Below, in pieces: positions 1-9,332 of a stretch of 39,730 bases of DNA (its first letter is position 1; the number at the start of each line of letters is the position of its first letter). The DNA lies in NCBI GenBank assembly GCA_025456495.1, contig JALOKO010000003.1:1-39730 (forward strand), read 5' to 3'. Made by a program: the position numbers and the translations under genes. This DNA is from Bryobacterales bacterium (GTDB taxonomy: Bacteria; Acidobacteriota; Terriglobia; Bryobacterales; Bryobacteraceae). Under the pieces are notes generated by a model, which worked only from the letters and a program-made list of their open reading frames with translations, did not search any database and was not told the origin of the DNA.

Positions 1-657
1 GTGAGCGCGCAGGTGGCGGCCATAAGCCACCGCATGGAGGTGGACCACTTCCATCGGGTCCCCGCCACTGGGCTGAGCATGAATGAGATCGCCGATGTTC
101 TGCTGGAGACGGCGTCCCCGCTGTTTGTGGACCCTTACCGGCAGAACCGGCAGACCGGCGCCGTGGTGCTGGTGGACCCCATCAGCAACAATACCGTAGC
201 CGCCGGGATGATCCACCACGCCCGCCCCGACGAGGCGGCCGAACGGCGGCGTCGAGAACGCAGCGTCACCTTCACGGCGGGCCGCGTCACCGCCCTGGAG
301 CGCCAGCATCGTTACGGCCATCGTCCGGCGCTGGTGCTGCTGGAGGATGCCGTGGACGCCGAAGCCCTGGAGCGCGCCTGCTTCGATCGAGGCTGGCTGG
401 CCTTGTGGATTGACCACCCCGTCCCGACGCTGCATGCCGCGGACGCTTGGCTGCGCGCCGCGCTGGGGGCAGGGAACCTGGTCTTGCTTAGCCGCTGTAG
501 GCTGGAGGAGGGGGCGCTGCCTGACGGCGTTCCAGTTTTGCGAGTGGCCGCTAGCGTGGGTGCTCGCGACGCTGCCGTCCGCCATGCCCTGGCGCAACTG
601 GCAGCTTGGGGAGTGGTGCCCGCCGAGGACCAGGCGGGAGACGGAGAGGGAATCTAG
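1..657 (+). CDS. cysN: Sulfate adenylyltransferase subunit 1 (CysN) C-terminus fused to an APS-kinase-like remnant; 5' truncated by window edge
   Basis: C-terminal CysN motif 'LFVDPYRQNRQTGAVVLVDPISNNTVAAGMI', then 'VTALERQHRYGHRPALVLL...' resembling the start of a CysC domain but with no P-loop. ORF is open at base 1. Confidence 0.85.
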   Translation: MSAQVAAISHRMEVDHFHRVPATGLSMNEIADVLLETASPLFVDPYRQNRQTGAVVLVDPISNNTVAAGMIHHARPDEAAERRRRERSVTFTAGRVTALERQHRYGHRPALVLLEDAVDAEALERACFDRGWLALWIDHPVPTLHAADAWLRAALGAGNLVLLSRCRLEEGALPDGVPVLRVAASVGARDAAVRHALAQLAAWGVVPAEDQAGDGEGI

Positions 658-658
658 T

Positions 659-2347
659 ATGGCTACCGAAGCGAAGCTATCCGGCGCGGAACTCACCAAA
701 GCAGGGAGCAACTACCTGCGTGGCACGGTGGGCGAGGAGCTGGGCAATGACCTTACCTATTTCTCAAAGTCCGCCATCGCCGTGCTGAAGTTTCATGGCG
801 TCTACCAACAGGATGACCGCGACATCCGCAAGGAACGTCGGGACCGTGAATACTCCTGCATGGTGCGCGTGGGGATCCCCGGCGGCATCCTCACCCGTCA
901 GCAATATCTGGAACTGGACCGGCTGGCCGACCACATCGGCGATGGCAGCCTGCGCATTACCACCCGGCAGGGTATCCAGTATCACTACGTGGGCAAGAAG
1001 GATCTATGGAGCCTGATGCACGCGATCAACGAAAGCGGCCTGGGCACCTTTGCCGCATGCGGGGACGTGGTGCGCAACGTGGTGTCGTGCTCAGCGCCCA
1101 TTGTGGATCCGCAACGTGTGGATGTCTATCCGTATGTGCGTCTGCTGGCCAGGGAACTGAAGCCGAAAACCCAGGCCTATGTGGAACTGTGGGTGGACGG
1201 CGAGAAGGCGGCCAGCCTGGAGCCGGTGGAAACCGAAGAGCCGCTGTATGGCGATCGTTACCTGCCGCGCAAGTTCAAGATCGGCTTCGCCTACCCGGGT
1301 GACAACACCAGCGACATTTACGCCAACGATGTCGGCATCGTCCCTCATTTCGAAGGCGGAGGGCTGCTGGGCTTCACCATCCTGGCGGGCGGCGGCATGG
1401 GGCAAAGCAATGGCGTGAAGGGCAGCTTTCCGCGCGTCTCTGATCCCATCTGCTTCGTGCAGCCCGATGACCTGCTGGAGGTGGTAAAGGTGATTGTCAC
1501 CATCCACCGTGACTTCGGCAATCGCGAGAACCGCAAGCTGGCCCGATTGAAGTATGTGCTAGCCGATTGGGGGGTGCCGCGCTTCCGCGCTGAGGTGGAG
1601 GCGCGCATGGGCAAGACGCTGTCTGACCCCAAGCCCCTACACTGGCATCGCGCCGATGACTATCTGGGATGGCACAAGCAGGTGGATGACCTGTGGTTCC
1701 TGGGCCTGCGTGTGGTGGCTGGGCGCATCAAGGATACGGCCGAATTGCCCCTGCGCGCGGCCTTGCGGGAAGTATTGCAAGCGGTGCCCTGCGGCGTCCG
1801 CTTCACCGTGCAGCAGAACCTGTATCTGTCTGAGGTTCCGGCTGCCCGCAAGGCGGAAGTGGAAGCCATCCTGGCCCGGCATGGGGTGCGCCTGCCGGCG
1901 GAGTTCCCGCCCATTCTGCGGCATTCCATGGCATGCCCTGCGCTTCCTACCTGCGGTCTGGCGATTACCGAAAGCGAGCGCATTCTGCCCGATGTGTCTG
2001 CCATGATTCAGGCGGAACTGGACGAGTTGGAACTGGGTGAGGAGGCCGTCCACGTGCGCACCACGGGCTGCCCGAATGGATGCGCGCGTCCCTACACTGC
2101 CGAGGTAGGCATCGTGGGCCAGAGCGTGGAAATGTACAGCCTCTATCTGGCCGGTTCTCCGCTCTCCACGAGGCTGGCGCAGTTGTACACGCACAACGTG
2201 AAGATCCATCAGATTGGCGCCACGTTGCGTCCGCTGCTTGAGGATTTCCGTGCCGAGCGGCAGCCCGGCGAAGCCTTCGGGGATTACTGTTATCGCGTGG
2301 GCCTGGATACGCTGCGGCATCGCCATCTGGCCGTGGCGGCGGATTAG
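659..2347 (+). CDS. cysI: Nitrite/sulfite reductase hemoprotein (siroheme/4Fe-4S)
   Basis: Start refined to ATG 659 (MATEAKLSGAELTKAGSNYLRG). Siroheme/Fe-S motifs 'CPALPTCGLAITESE' and 'TTGCPNGCARPYTAEVGIVG'; sulfur-assimilation context. Confidence 0.93.
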   Translation: MATEAKLSGAELTKAGSNYLRGTVGEELGNDLTYFSKSAIAVLKFHGVYQQDDRDIRKERRDREYSCMVRVGIPGGILTRQQYLELDRLADHIGDGSLRITTRQGIQYHYVGKKDLWSLMHAINESGLGTFAACGDVVRNVVSCSAPIVDPQRVDVYPYVRLLARELKPKTQAYVELWVDGEKAASLEPVETEEPLYGDRYLPRKFKIGFAYPGDNTSDIYANDVGIVPHFEGGGLLGFTILAGGGMGQSNGVKGSFPRVSDPICFVQPDDLLEVVKVIVTIHRDFGNRENRKLARLKYVLADWGVPRFRAEVEARMGKTLSDPKPLHWHRADDYLGWHKQVDDLWFLGLRVVAGRIKDTAELPLRAALREVLQAVPCGVRFTVQQNLYLSEVPAARKAEVEAILARHGVRLPAEFPPILRHSMACPALPTCGLAITESERILPDVSAMIQAELDELELGEEAVHVRTTGCPNGCARPYTAEVGIVGQSVEMYSLYLAGSPLSTRLAQLYTHNVKIHQIGATLRPLLEDFRAERQPGEAFGDYCYRVGLDTLRHRHLAVAAD

Positions 2348-2377
2348 CCGCACGCGGAACGCGCACCCGACGCAGAG

Positions 2378-3097
2378 ATGATTGGCTGGGATGCAATGCC
2401 CTATTACTATCCGGTGTTTCTAAACCTCGAGGGTCGGCGCTGCCTGGTGATCGGCGGGAATGGCATGGCCACCGAAAAGGCGCTGGGCCTGCACGCGGCG
2501 GGCGCCCGGGTGACGGTGATTGCGGAGCAGGTGAGCGAGGAACTGGCCGAAGCAGCGGTGCTGGGGCACGTGGATTGGCGACCTCGCGGGTGGCAGGCAG
2601 GTGACCTGGAGGGCTTCTATCTGGTGGTGTGCGCTCCGGATGACCGCAGCATCAACGCCGCCATCCATCAGGAGGCTGAAGCGCGCGGCATCCTGTTCAA
2701 CGCGTTGGACGACCCGCCCCATTGTGGCTTTATCTTCGCATCCGTTCACCGGCAGGGTGACCTGGTGATGGCCATCAGCACCAGTGGCGTGGCCCCCGCG
2801 CTGGGTGTGCAGTTGCGCCGGTGCTTGGGGGAATTGCTGGGTCCGCAGTACGCTGACTTTCTCACTATGGCCCGCGAGTATCGCGATGCCATCACTACCC
2901 AATTGCCGGCCTTCACGCCGCGCCGCGACCTCTGGTATCGCATCGTCGATTCCGACATCATCCCGCTCTTGAAGCAGGGCGATGAGTCCGCTGCGCGCGG
3001 CCTGTTTGAGGGCTTTCTGCGCGAGGCGGGCGTGACCCCGCAGCGCGTCCCCATCACCACCCCTCAGGAGGAGGATTCCCATGACTGCGCAGCTTGA
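2378..3097 (+). CDS. Precorrin-2 dehydrogenase / sirohydrochlorin ferrochelatase (Met8/CysG N-terminal type)
   Basis: 'YYPVFLNLEGRRCLVIGGNGMATEKALGLHAAGARVTVIA' Rossmann start typical of CysG-N. Alternative start at 2396 (MPYYYP). Confidence 0.9.
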   Translation: MIGWDAMPYYYPVFLNLEGRRCLVIGGNGMATEKALGLHAAGARVTVIAEQVSEELAEAAVLGHVDWRPRGWQAGDLEGFYLVVCAPDDRSINAAIHQEAEARGILFNALDDPPHCGFIFASVHRQGDLVMAISTSGVAPALGVQLRRCLGELLGPQYADFLTMAREYRDAITTQLPAFTPRRDLWYRIVDSDIIPLLKQGDESAARGLFEGFLREAGVTPQRVPITTPQEEDSHDCAA

Positions 3098-3773
3098 CCT
3101 TAGCGCCTTCGACGCGCTGCCGCCTGAGGAGATCGTGCGCCGCGCCTTGGCGGAACTGTCCGCGCCTGCCTGCTTCACGTGCAGTTTTCAGGCGGAGGAT
3201 ATGGCTGTCCTGCATTTGTTGCGGCAGGTGCAGCCGGATATTCCCGTGTTGTTCCTTGAGACCGGCTACCACTTCCCTGAGACGCTGTCCTACCGCGACC
3301 GGTTCGCCGCCAAGTGGAACCTGAACCTGCGCAACCTGCAGGCGTCGATGAGCGTGGCCCAACAGGAAAGCCAGTTCGGCATCCTCAACCAGACTGACCC
3401 GACGCGCTGCTGTGACCTGCGCAAGGTGGGTCCGCTGTGGGAGGGCCTGCGCGGCTACCAGACCTGGTTCACAGGCCTGCGCCGCGAACAGTCCCCCACC
3501 CGCGCCAACATGAAGATGGCCGAACGGCACGTGCTGCCCACGGGAGAGGAACTGGTCAAGGTGAATCCCATCGCGGCCTGGAAGTGGAATGAGGTGTGGG
3601 CCTACCTCAGCATCCATGAGATTGAGGCGCTGCCCTTGTATGACCAGGGCTACACCAGCATTGGATGCGCGCCGTGCACGGCCAAGCCGACGGGCGACGA
3701 TTTGCGCAGCGGACGTTGGGGTGGACGGAAGCTGGAATGCGGTATCCACACCTTTACGGAGGCCCGCCAGTAA
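3081..3773 (+). CDS. cysH: Phosphoadenylyl-/adenylyl-sulfate reductase, APS-type with Fe-S cysteine pairs
   Basis: 'FTCSFQAEDMAVLH', 'TRCCDLRKVGPL', 'SIGCAPCTAKP', 'ECGIH'. Overlaps the preceding ORF by 17 nt. Confidence 0.94.
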   Translation: MTAQLDLSAFDALPPEEIVRRALAELSAPACFTCSFQAEDMAVLHLLRQVQPDIPVLFLETGYHFPETLSYRDRFAAKWNLNLRNLQASMSVAQQESQFGILNQTDPTRCCDLRKVGPLWEGLRGYQTWFTGLRREQSPTRANMKMAERHVLPTGEELVKVNPIAAWKWNEVWAYLSIHEIEALPLYDQGYTSIGCAPCTAKPTGDDLRSGRWGGRKLECGIHTFTEARQ

Positions 3774-3789
3774 CGGCGGGGCAAGGGCG

Positions 3790-4635
3790 ATGACGCGTGT
3801 GTATCTGGTGGGGGCGGGTCCTGGGGATCCTGATTTGTTGACGGTGAAGGCGGCCCGGTTGCTGGCCAGCGCGGACGTGATTCTGTACGACCGGCTGGTG
3901 TCAATGGAGATTCTGGCGCTCGCCCGGCCCGGCGCGGAACTGGTGTACGTGGGCAAAGAGGATGGCTGCGCACAGGAAACCCAACGGCGCATCTTCGCGG
4001 AACTGGCGATGAACGCGCTGCGTGGCCGGACCGTGGTGCGGTTGAAGGGTGGAGACCCGATGGTGTTTGGTAGGGGCGCCGAGGAGTGGGCCTATCTTTC
4101 CCGATTGGGCGTGGCGGTGGAGGTGGTGCCGGGCATCAGTTCCGCGGTGGCTGTACCCGCGCTGGCGTCCATTCCGCTGACGGCGCGGGGCGTGGCGCGC
4201 AGTTTCGCCGTCACCACGGGGCATGCCAAGGATGGCGAAGCCCAGGATTGGCGGGCCTTCCGCGAGGTGGATACGCTGGTGATCCTGATGGGGGTGAAGC
4301 ACCGTGCGAACATCGCCGCGACGCTGATGGGCCATGGCCGCCCGCCCGGGGAGCCCTGCGCCTTCATCGAAAACGGCAGCACTCCGCGGGAGCGTGTGGT
4401 GTTGGCCACCTTGGCCGACGTGGCTGCAGGCGCGGTGGAGGTAGCATCGCCCGCCATTTGGGTTTGCGGGCGGGTGGTGGCCTTGCGCGCGCAATTGCTG
4501 GCAGGCGCGCCGCCGACCGCCCTGCTGGAGTTGCCGCTGCCTTCGGTTACTGAGCGGACCCTATCCGTGGCGGCCGGCCCGGGTGAGCCTGCCCCTTGTG
4601 CGCCCGCGCTGGTTTTCCCCAGCCGCAAGCATTGA
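3790..4635 (+). CDS. cobA: Uroporphyrinogen-III C-methyltransferase
   Basis: Start refined to ATG 3790. 'MTRVYLVGAGPGDPDLLTVKAARLLASADVILYDRLV', 'VRLKGGDPMVFGRGAEE', 'VVPGISSAVAVPALASIPLTARG'. Confidence 0.95.
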   Translation: MTRVYLVGAGPGDPDLLTVKAARLLASADVILYDRLVSMEILALARPGAELVYVGKEDGCAQETQRRIFAELAMNALRGRTVVRLKGGDPMVFGRGAEEWAYLSRLGVAVEVVPGISSAVAVPALASIPLTARGVARSFAVTTGHAKDGEAQDWRAFREVDTLVILMGVKHRANIAATLMGHGRPPGEPCAFIENGSTPRERVVLATLADVAAGAVEVASPAIWVCGRVVALRAQLLAGAPPTALLELPLPSVTERTLSVAAGPGEPAPCAPALVFPSRKH

Positions 4636-4661
4636 CGCTCTTCCGTCTTGTTCGCTATCGT
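4632..4661 (+). promoter_or_regulatory. Candidate sigma70-type promoter for the lysine operon, overlapping the cobA stop codon
   Basis: TTGACG (4632-4637), 18-nt spacer, TATCGT (4656-4661), about 14 nt before riboswitch P1. Confidence 0.5.
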
Positions 4662-4674
4662 GAAAGTTACCGCT

Positions 4675-4942
4675 GATAGAGGCGCGGCGGCCATCAATAG
4701 GCTTCCCATACACCGGGCCGTTCCCGGGGGATAGCGCGAAAGGGGCCGGGCAGGGCTTCCAGGTGATCCGTCCTGGAGCGTTGCCGGGAAGCAGTTCCTC
4801 CGCCGAAGCGAGCCGGGCACGAACGGTTGCCGGCGCGCTGGTGACCCGGGCTAAATCCTGGGCACTGTCACCTCCGCTGATCTTCCATCGGGAAGATTGG
4901 CCGTGTCCCTTTGGAAGGAGATGCGAGGGGTGGAGCGCTATC
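4675..4942 (+). promoter_or_regulatory. Lysine riboswitch (L-box)
   Basis: Ordered conserved blocks: GATAGAGGCGCGG (4675), GAAAGGGG, CGCCGAAG (4801-4808), CCCGGGCTAAATCCTGGGCACTGTCACC, GGTGGAGCGCTATC (ending 4942). P1 GATAG/CTATC pairs; ATCTTCC/GGAAGAT hairpin at 4880-4897. Lies directly upstream of DAP-pathway genes. Confidence 0.92.
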
Positions 4943-5024
4943 GGGCCGTGTCGCAATGTGTAGGCCGCCATCCGGGGCCTTCCAGGCACACGAACCCGCC
5001 CGCCTCTCCCCTCCACGCAAAGCC

Positions 5025-6053
5025 ATGCATGCTTTTGAGCTAACCCGGCGCCTGATTGATATCGAATCCATCACCATGAATGAAAAGGAAGTGGGCGACT
5101 TCCTGCACGGCTATCTCAGCGAACTGGCCGCGGATACAGGTGGCGTGGTGGAGCGCATGATGGTGAGCGAAAGCCCTGAGCGCTTCAACCTGTTGGCCAC
5201 TTGGGGCGAACCCGTGGTGACACTCTCCACGCACTTGGATACAGTGCCGCCCTTCATCCCGTCGCGTGAAGATGATGAGTTCATCTGGGGGCGCGGGGCC
5301 TGCGATGTGAAGGGCATCATCGCCGCCATGATTGGCGCGGTGCGGCAGTTGCTGACAGAGAATCTGACGAACTTCGCGCTGCTGTTCGTCGTGGGCGAGG
5401 AACGCAACAGCGCGGGAGCAATTGAGGCCGCCAAGCATCCTCGTGGCAGCCGATTCCTGATCAACGGCGAACCAACCGAGAACCTCCTGGCATTGGGGTC
5501 AAAGGGCGCTTACCGGTTCACGCTTAAGGCCAGTGGTCGCATGGCGCACTCGGCATATCCGGAATATGGGGAGTCCGCCATCCTGAAGCTGCTAAACGCG
5601 TTGCAGCGGCTGCGGGGGATGGAGTTTCCCAGCCATCCCGTCCTGGGCAGCGCCACCACCAACATTGGCATTGTGCGTGGCGGTCGCGCGCCGAACATCA
5701 TCCCTGACGAGGCGGAAGCGGAAGTGTTGATCCGGCTGGTGGACGATGGCGCCGAGGTGCGGCGGCTGGTGAAAGAGGCGATGCGCTTCCAGGTGGACGT
5801 GCAGGAAGTGCTTACCATTCCGGCGGTGCATCTGGAGAAACTACCCGGCTTCAAGACCACGGTGGTGTCCTACACCACGGATATTCCCGCGTTCGAGGGC
5901 GCTTGGGGCAAGCCCTTCCTGATGGGGCCGGGCTCTATTCTGGTGGCCCATACCAAAGACGAGCGCATCCCCAAGAAGCAGTTGCTGGAAGCCATCGACA
6001 TCTATGCCCGGATGGTACGGCAGTTGCTCACTACGGGCGAGGCGGCCGCTTAG
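5025..6053 (+). CDS. M20 family metallopeptidase (ArgE/DapE-like deacylase); DapE role suggested by context
   Basis: Start refined to ATG 5025 (MHAFELTRRLIDIES). 'LSTHLDTVPPF', 'IWGRGACDVKGIIAAMI', 'VGEERNSAGA', 'MAHSAYPEYGESAI'. Confidence 0.88.
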   Translation: MHAFELTRRLIDIESITMNEKEVGDFLHGYLSELAADTGGVVERMMVSESPERFNLLATWGEPVVTLSTHLDTVPPFIPSREDDEFIWGRGACDVKGIIAAMIGAVRQLLTENLTNFALLFVVGEERNSAGAIEAAKHPRGSRFLINGEPTENLLALGSKGAYRFTLKASGRMAHSAYPEYGESAILKLLNALQRLRGMEFPSHPVLGSATTNIGIVRGGRAPNIIPDEAEAEVLIRLVDDGAEVRRLVKEAMRFQVDVQEVLTIPAVHLEKLPGFKTTVVSYTTDIPAFEGAWGKPFLMGPGSILVAHTKDERIPKKQLLEAIDIYARMVRQLLTTGEAAA

Positions 6054-6199
6054 CGCAGGCGCCGCCACGGCAAGTGCGCGCAGCCCGGCCCCGGTGCGGT
6101 TCCACATCACCTTGCCCGGTGGCCTGCCAACCCTTGCCCCGTCGCGATGCCGTATCCGGCACTGCGGCACCCGTTACGAACCACGAAGGATTTTCGCAC

Positions 6200-7252
6200 A
6201 TGGCACAGACGATTGAAGTTGGAGTTCTGGGCGCTACCGGGATGGTGGGCCAGCAGTTTATCCGCCTCCTGGAGGGGCATCCGCAACTGAAGCTTACCTG
6301 GTTGGGCGCCAGTGACCGCTCTGCCGGCAAGCTGTATCCGGAGGCTTGTTCGTGGCGACTGGACGGCCCCATGCCAGCAATGGTGCGTGGCCTGACCGTC
6401 AAGGAATGCAAGCCCGCGGGCGCCCCGCCCATTGTCTTTTCGGCGATGGATGCGTCCGTGGCCACTGAGATTGAACGCGCCTTCGCCGAGGCCGGGCACT
6501 GGGTGATTTCCAATTCGCGCAACCATCGGATGGAGCATGACGTGCCCCTGCTGGTGCCGGAGGTGAACGCGCTTCACCTGGCGCTGGTGAAGCAACAGCA
6601 GGCCAATCGCGGATGGAAGGGCGGTATCCTCACGAACCCGAATTGTTCCACCGTAGGCCTGACGATGGGGCTGGGCCCGCTGCGGCAGTTCGGCATCCAG
6701 CGGGTGCTGGTGGCCACCATGCAGGCTGTCTCGGGCGCAGGCTATCCAGGCGTGGCGTCGCTGGACATCCTGGGCAATGTAGTGCCCTACATCGGCGGCG
6801 AGGAAGAGAAGATGCAGACCGAGACGCAGAAGATCCTGGGTGCGCTGGGCGATGGCTGCATTGTTCCCCTGGATGCGAAGGTGAGTGCGCACTGCAATCG
6901 GGTGCCAGTGATCGATGGGCATACCGTGGCGGTAAGCGTGGAGTTTGCGAAGGATCCAGGGATGGACGCCGTTCGTGATGCCTTCACGCGATTCCGCGGC
7001 CGTCCGCAGGAATTGAACCTGCCCAGCGCCCCCACGACGCCTGTGCTTTTGGTGGATGATCCCACGCGTCCGCAGCCGCGCCGGGATGCGATGGCGGGCA
7101 ATGGCATGACGGTTACCATGGGCCGCTTGCGCCCGTGCGAAGTGTTCCACTACAAGTTTGTAGCGCTGGTCCACAACACGATTCGCGGCGCGGCGGGGGC
7201 TGCCATCCTGAATGCTGAGCTGCTGCTGGCGGAAGGATACCTGAACGCATGA
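6200..7252 (+). CDS. asd: Aspartate-semialdehyde dehydrogenase
   Basis: Start refined to ATG 6200 (MAQTIEVGVLGATGMVGQQFIRLL). 'ILTNPNCSTVGLTMGLGPL', 'VSAHCNRVPVIDGHTVAVSVEF'. Confidence 0.95.
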   Translation: MAQTIEVGVLGATGMVGQQFIRLLEGHPQLKLTWLGASDRSAGKLYPEACSWRLDGPMPAMVRGLTVKECKPAGAPPIVFSAMDASVATEIERAFAEAGHWVISNSRNHRMEHDVPLLVPEVNALHLALVKQQQANRGWKGGILTNPNCSTVGLTMGLGPLRQFGIQRVLVATMQAVSGAGYPGVASLDILGNVVPYIGGEEEKMQTETQKILGALGDGCIVPLDAKVSAHCNRVPVIDGHTVAVSVEFAKDPGMDAVRDAFTRFRGRPQELNLPSAPTTPVLLVDDPTRPQPRRDAMAGNGMTVTMGRLRPCEVFHYKFVALVHNTIRGAAGAAILNAELLLAEGYLNA

Positions 7253-8619
7253 TCGTCATGAAGTTTGGGGGTAGTTCGCTGGAGTCGCCTGAGGCCATTC
7301 AGCGTGTCTGCCACATTGTGAAGGAGCGCGTGCCGCAGGCGCCGCTGGTGGTGGTGAGCGCCCACGGAGCCACTACGAATCGCCTTCTGCAGGCGGCACG
7401 GGAAGCCCGCGCGGGACGGCGCGAAGGGATGGAAGATCTGCTGCGACAGTTGCGGGAATACCATCACGAACTGGTGCGGGACACGCTCAGCAATGGGCGC
7501 GCGGAGACAGCGCTGGGCGCGGTGGATGACCACTTCGACAAGCTGCTGGAGGTGCTGCGAGGCGTGGCTGTGCTGGGCGAACTGACGCCGCGCACGCTGG
7601 ATACAGTGATGAGTTTCGGTGAGCGTATCTCGTCGCGGTTGGTGGCGCTGGCGCTGTGCGAGCAGGGCGTGGCCGGCAGCGCCGTCGATGCACGGGACTA
7701 TATGGTGACCGACGAACGGCACACGCAGGCGCAGCCGAACCTGGCGGCCACCTACGCCAGGCTGGTTCCGCTGCGGGCGGCCATCCGCCAGGGGCAGGTA
7801 CCGGTGCTGGGTGGCTTTATCGGCGCGACCGAGGAAGGGGTGACATCGACGTTGGGCCGGGGCGGTAGCGACTTCTCTGCGTCCATCATCGGCGCGGGCG
7901 TGGAGGCTGATGAGATCCAGATCTGGACCGATGTGGATGGTGTGCTGACCTCTGACCCGCGCGTCATCTCGAACGTGCATCGCCTACGCGCCATCAGCTT
8001 TGCCGAGGCCAGCGAACTGGCCTACTTCGGGGCCAAGGTGCTGCATCCGGCCACCATGCTGCCCGCCATGCAGAAAGGCATCCCGGTGCGCGTGCTGAAC
8101 TCGCGCCGCCCGCATGTGGAGGGCACGCGCATCGTCCCCGACGTCCAACCCTGCCGCAATCCGGTGAAGGCTATCGCGTGCAAGAAGGGCATCACTGTGG
8201 TGAATGTCCACTCCACGCGCATGCTGATGGCGCACGGCTTCCTGCGACGGATGTTTGAGGTGTTCGACCGCTTTGAGACGCCGGTGGATATGGTGTGTAC
8301 TTCCGAGGTGAGCGTCTCGTTGACTCTGGACAATACGGACCGGCTGGTGGAGATTGTAGCGGAGCTGGAACGCTTCTCTACTGTGTCCGCGGAAGGCGCG
8401 CAGGCCACTGTGGCCATCGTTGGGGACAGCATCCGCTACACGCCCGGGATTACCGCGCGTGCGTTGGCGGCCTTGGGCGGAGTGAACGTGCGTATGATCT
8501 CGCAAGGGGCGTCGCTATTGAACCTCAGCCTGGTGGTGGCTGAAGACCAGTTGCATACGGCCATGCAGGCGCTGCACGACGAGTTCTTTCAGGATCTTGA
8601 CCCGGAGGTGTTTGCCTGA
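7249..8619 (+). CDS. lysC: Aspartate kinase (monofunctional, ACT domains)
   Basis: 'MIVMKFGGSSLESPEAIQRV', 'TLGRGGSDFSASIIGAGVEADEIQIWTDVDGVLTSDPR', C-terminal ACT. ATGA overlap with asd. Confidence 0.96.
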   Translation: MIVMKFGGSSLESPEAIQRVCHIVKERVPQAPLVVVSAHGATTNRLLQAAREARAGRREGMEDLLRQLREYHHELVRDTLSNGRAETALGAVDDHFDKLLEVLRGVAVLGELTPRTLDTVMSFGERISSRLVALALCEQGVAGSAVDARDYMVTDERHTQAQPNLAATYARLVPLRAAIRQGQVPVLGGFIGATEEGVTSTLGRGGSDFSASIIGAGVEADEIQIWTDVDGVLTSDPRVISNVHRLRAISFAEASELAYFGAKVLHPATMLPAMQKGIPVRVLNSRRPHVEGTRIVPDVQPCRNPVKAIACKKGITVVNVHSTRMLMAHGFLRRMFEVFDRFETPVDMVCTSEVSVSLTLDNTDRLVEIVAELERFSTVSAEGAQATVAIVGDSIRYTPGITARALAALGGVNVRMISQGASLLNLSLVVAEDQLHTAMQALHDEFFQDLDPEVFA

Positions 8620-9332
8620 TGCGCGTGGCGCTGGTGGGTTACGGCAAGATGGGCAAGGCGATTGAGGCGCTGGCCCCGGAAGCGGGCGCAGAGATTGCGC
8701 TGGTTCTGGATGAGCACAACAACCGCGATGGCAATGCCATCACACGCGGCGCCTTCGCCGATGTGGATGTGGCCATTGAGTTCACCGCGCCTGCCATCGC
8801 GCCGGGAAACCTGCTGCGGCTTGCTGAGGCGGGTGTGCCTACTGTGACCGGCACCACGGGCTGGTATGCGGCCTTGGACGAGGTGCGCGCTGCCTTCGCC
8901 GGACGCCAGGGAAGCCTGGTGTGGAGCCCGAATTTTTCCATTGGCGTAAACCTGTTTGACCGTCTGGCCGCTGAGGCCGCGCGGCTGTTCGCAGCGCATC
9001 CCGCTTATGGTTGCTGGGCCTGGGAAATGCACCACAACCAGAAGCTGGACGCGCCCTCCGGTACCCTTAAGGCGCTGGTGGAAACCATGCGCGATGCGGG
9101 CTACAGCCACGCCATCGACATCAGTTCCACCCGGGCGGGCAAGGCGCCCGGCACCCACGAGATTGGCTTCGATTCGCAGGTGGACACCATCGAGTTGCGC
9201 CACACGGCACGAAGTCGTGATGGCTTCGCGGGCGGTGCACTTTATGCCGCAAAGCTCTTACTGCGACAGCCCGGCATTTACCGTTTCGCCGACCTGCTGT
9301 TCCCTAGCACCTCACCCAAGGAGAGCGCCTGA
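8619..9332 (+). CDS. dapB: 4-hydroxy-tetrahydrodipicolinate reductase
   Basis: 'MRVALVGYGKMGKAIEALAP', 'EFTAPAIAPGNL', 'VTGTTGWYAAL', 'WEMHHNQKLDAPSGTLKALVE'. Confidence 0.95.
   Translation: MRVALVGYGKMGKAIEALAPEAGAEIALVLDEHNNRDGNAITRGAFADVDVAIEFTAPAIAPGNLLRLAEAGVPTVTGTTGWYAALDEVRAAFAGRQGSLVWSPNFSIGVNLFDRLAAEAARLFAAHPAYGCWAWEMHHNQKLDAPSGTLKALVETMRDAGYSHAIDISSTRAGKAPGTHEIGFDSQVDTIELRHTARSRDGFAGGALYAAKLLLRQPGIYRFADLLFPSTSPKESA

Noticed and set aside
4911-5024. N-terminal extension of the M20 ORF from 4911
   Set aside because: It would translate the 3' part of the lysine riboswitch; family homology begins at MHAFELTRRLIDIES (5025).
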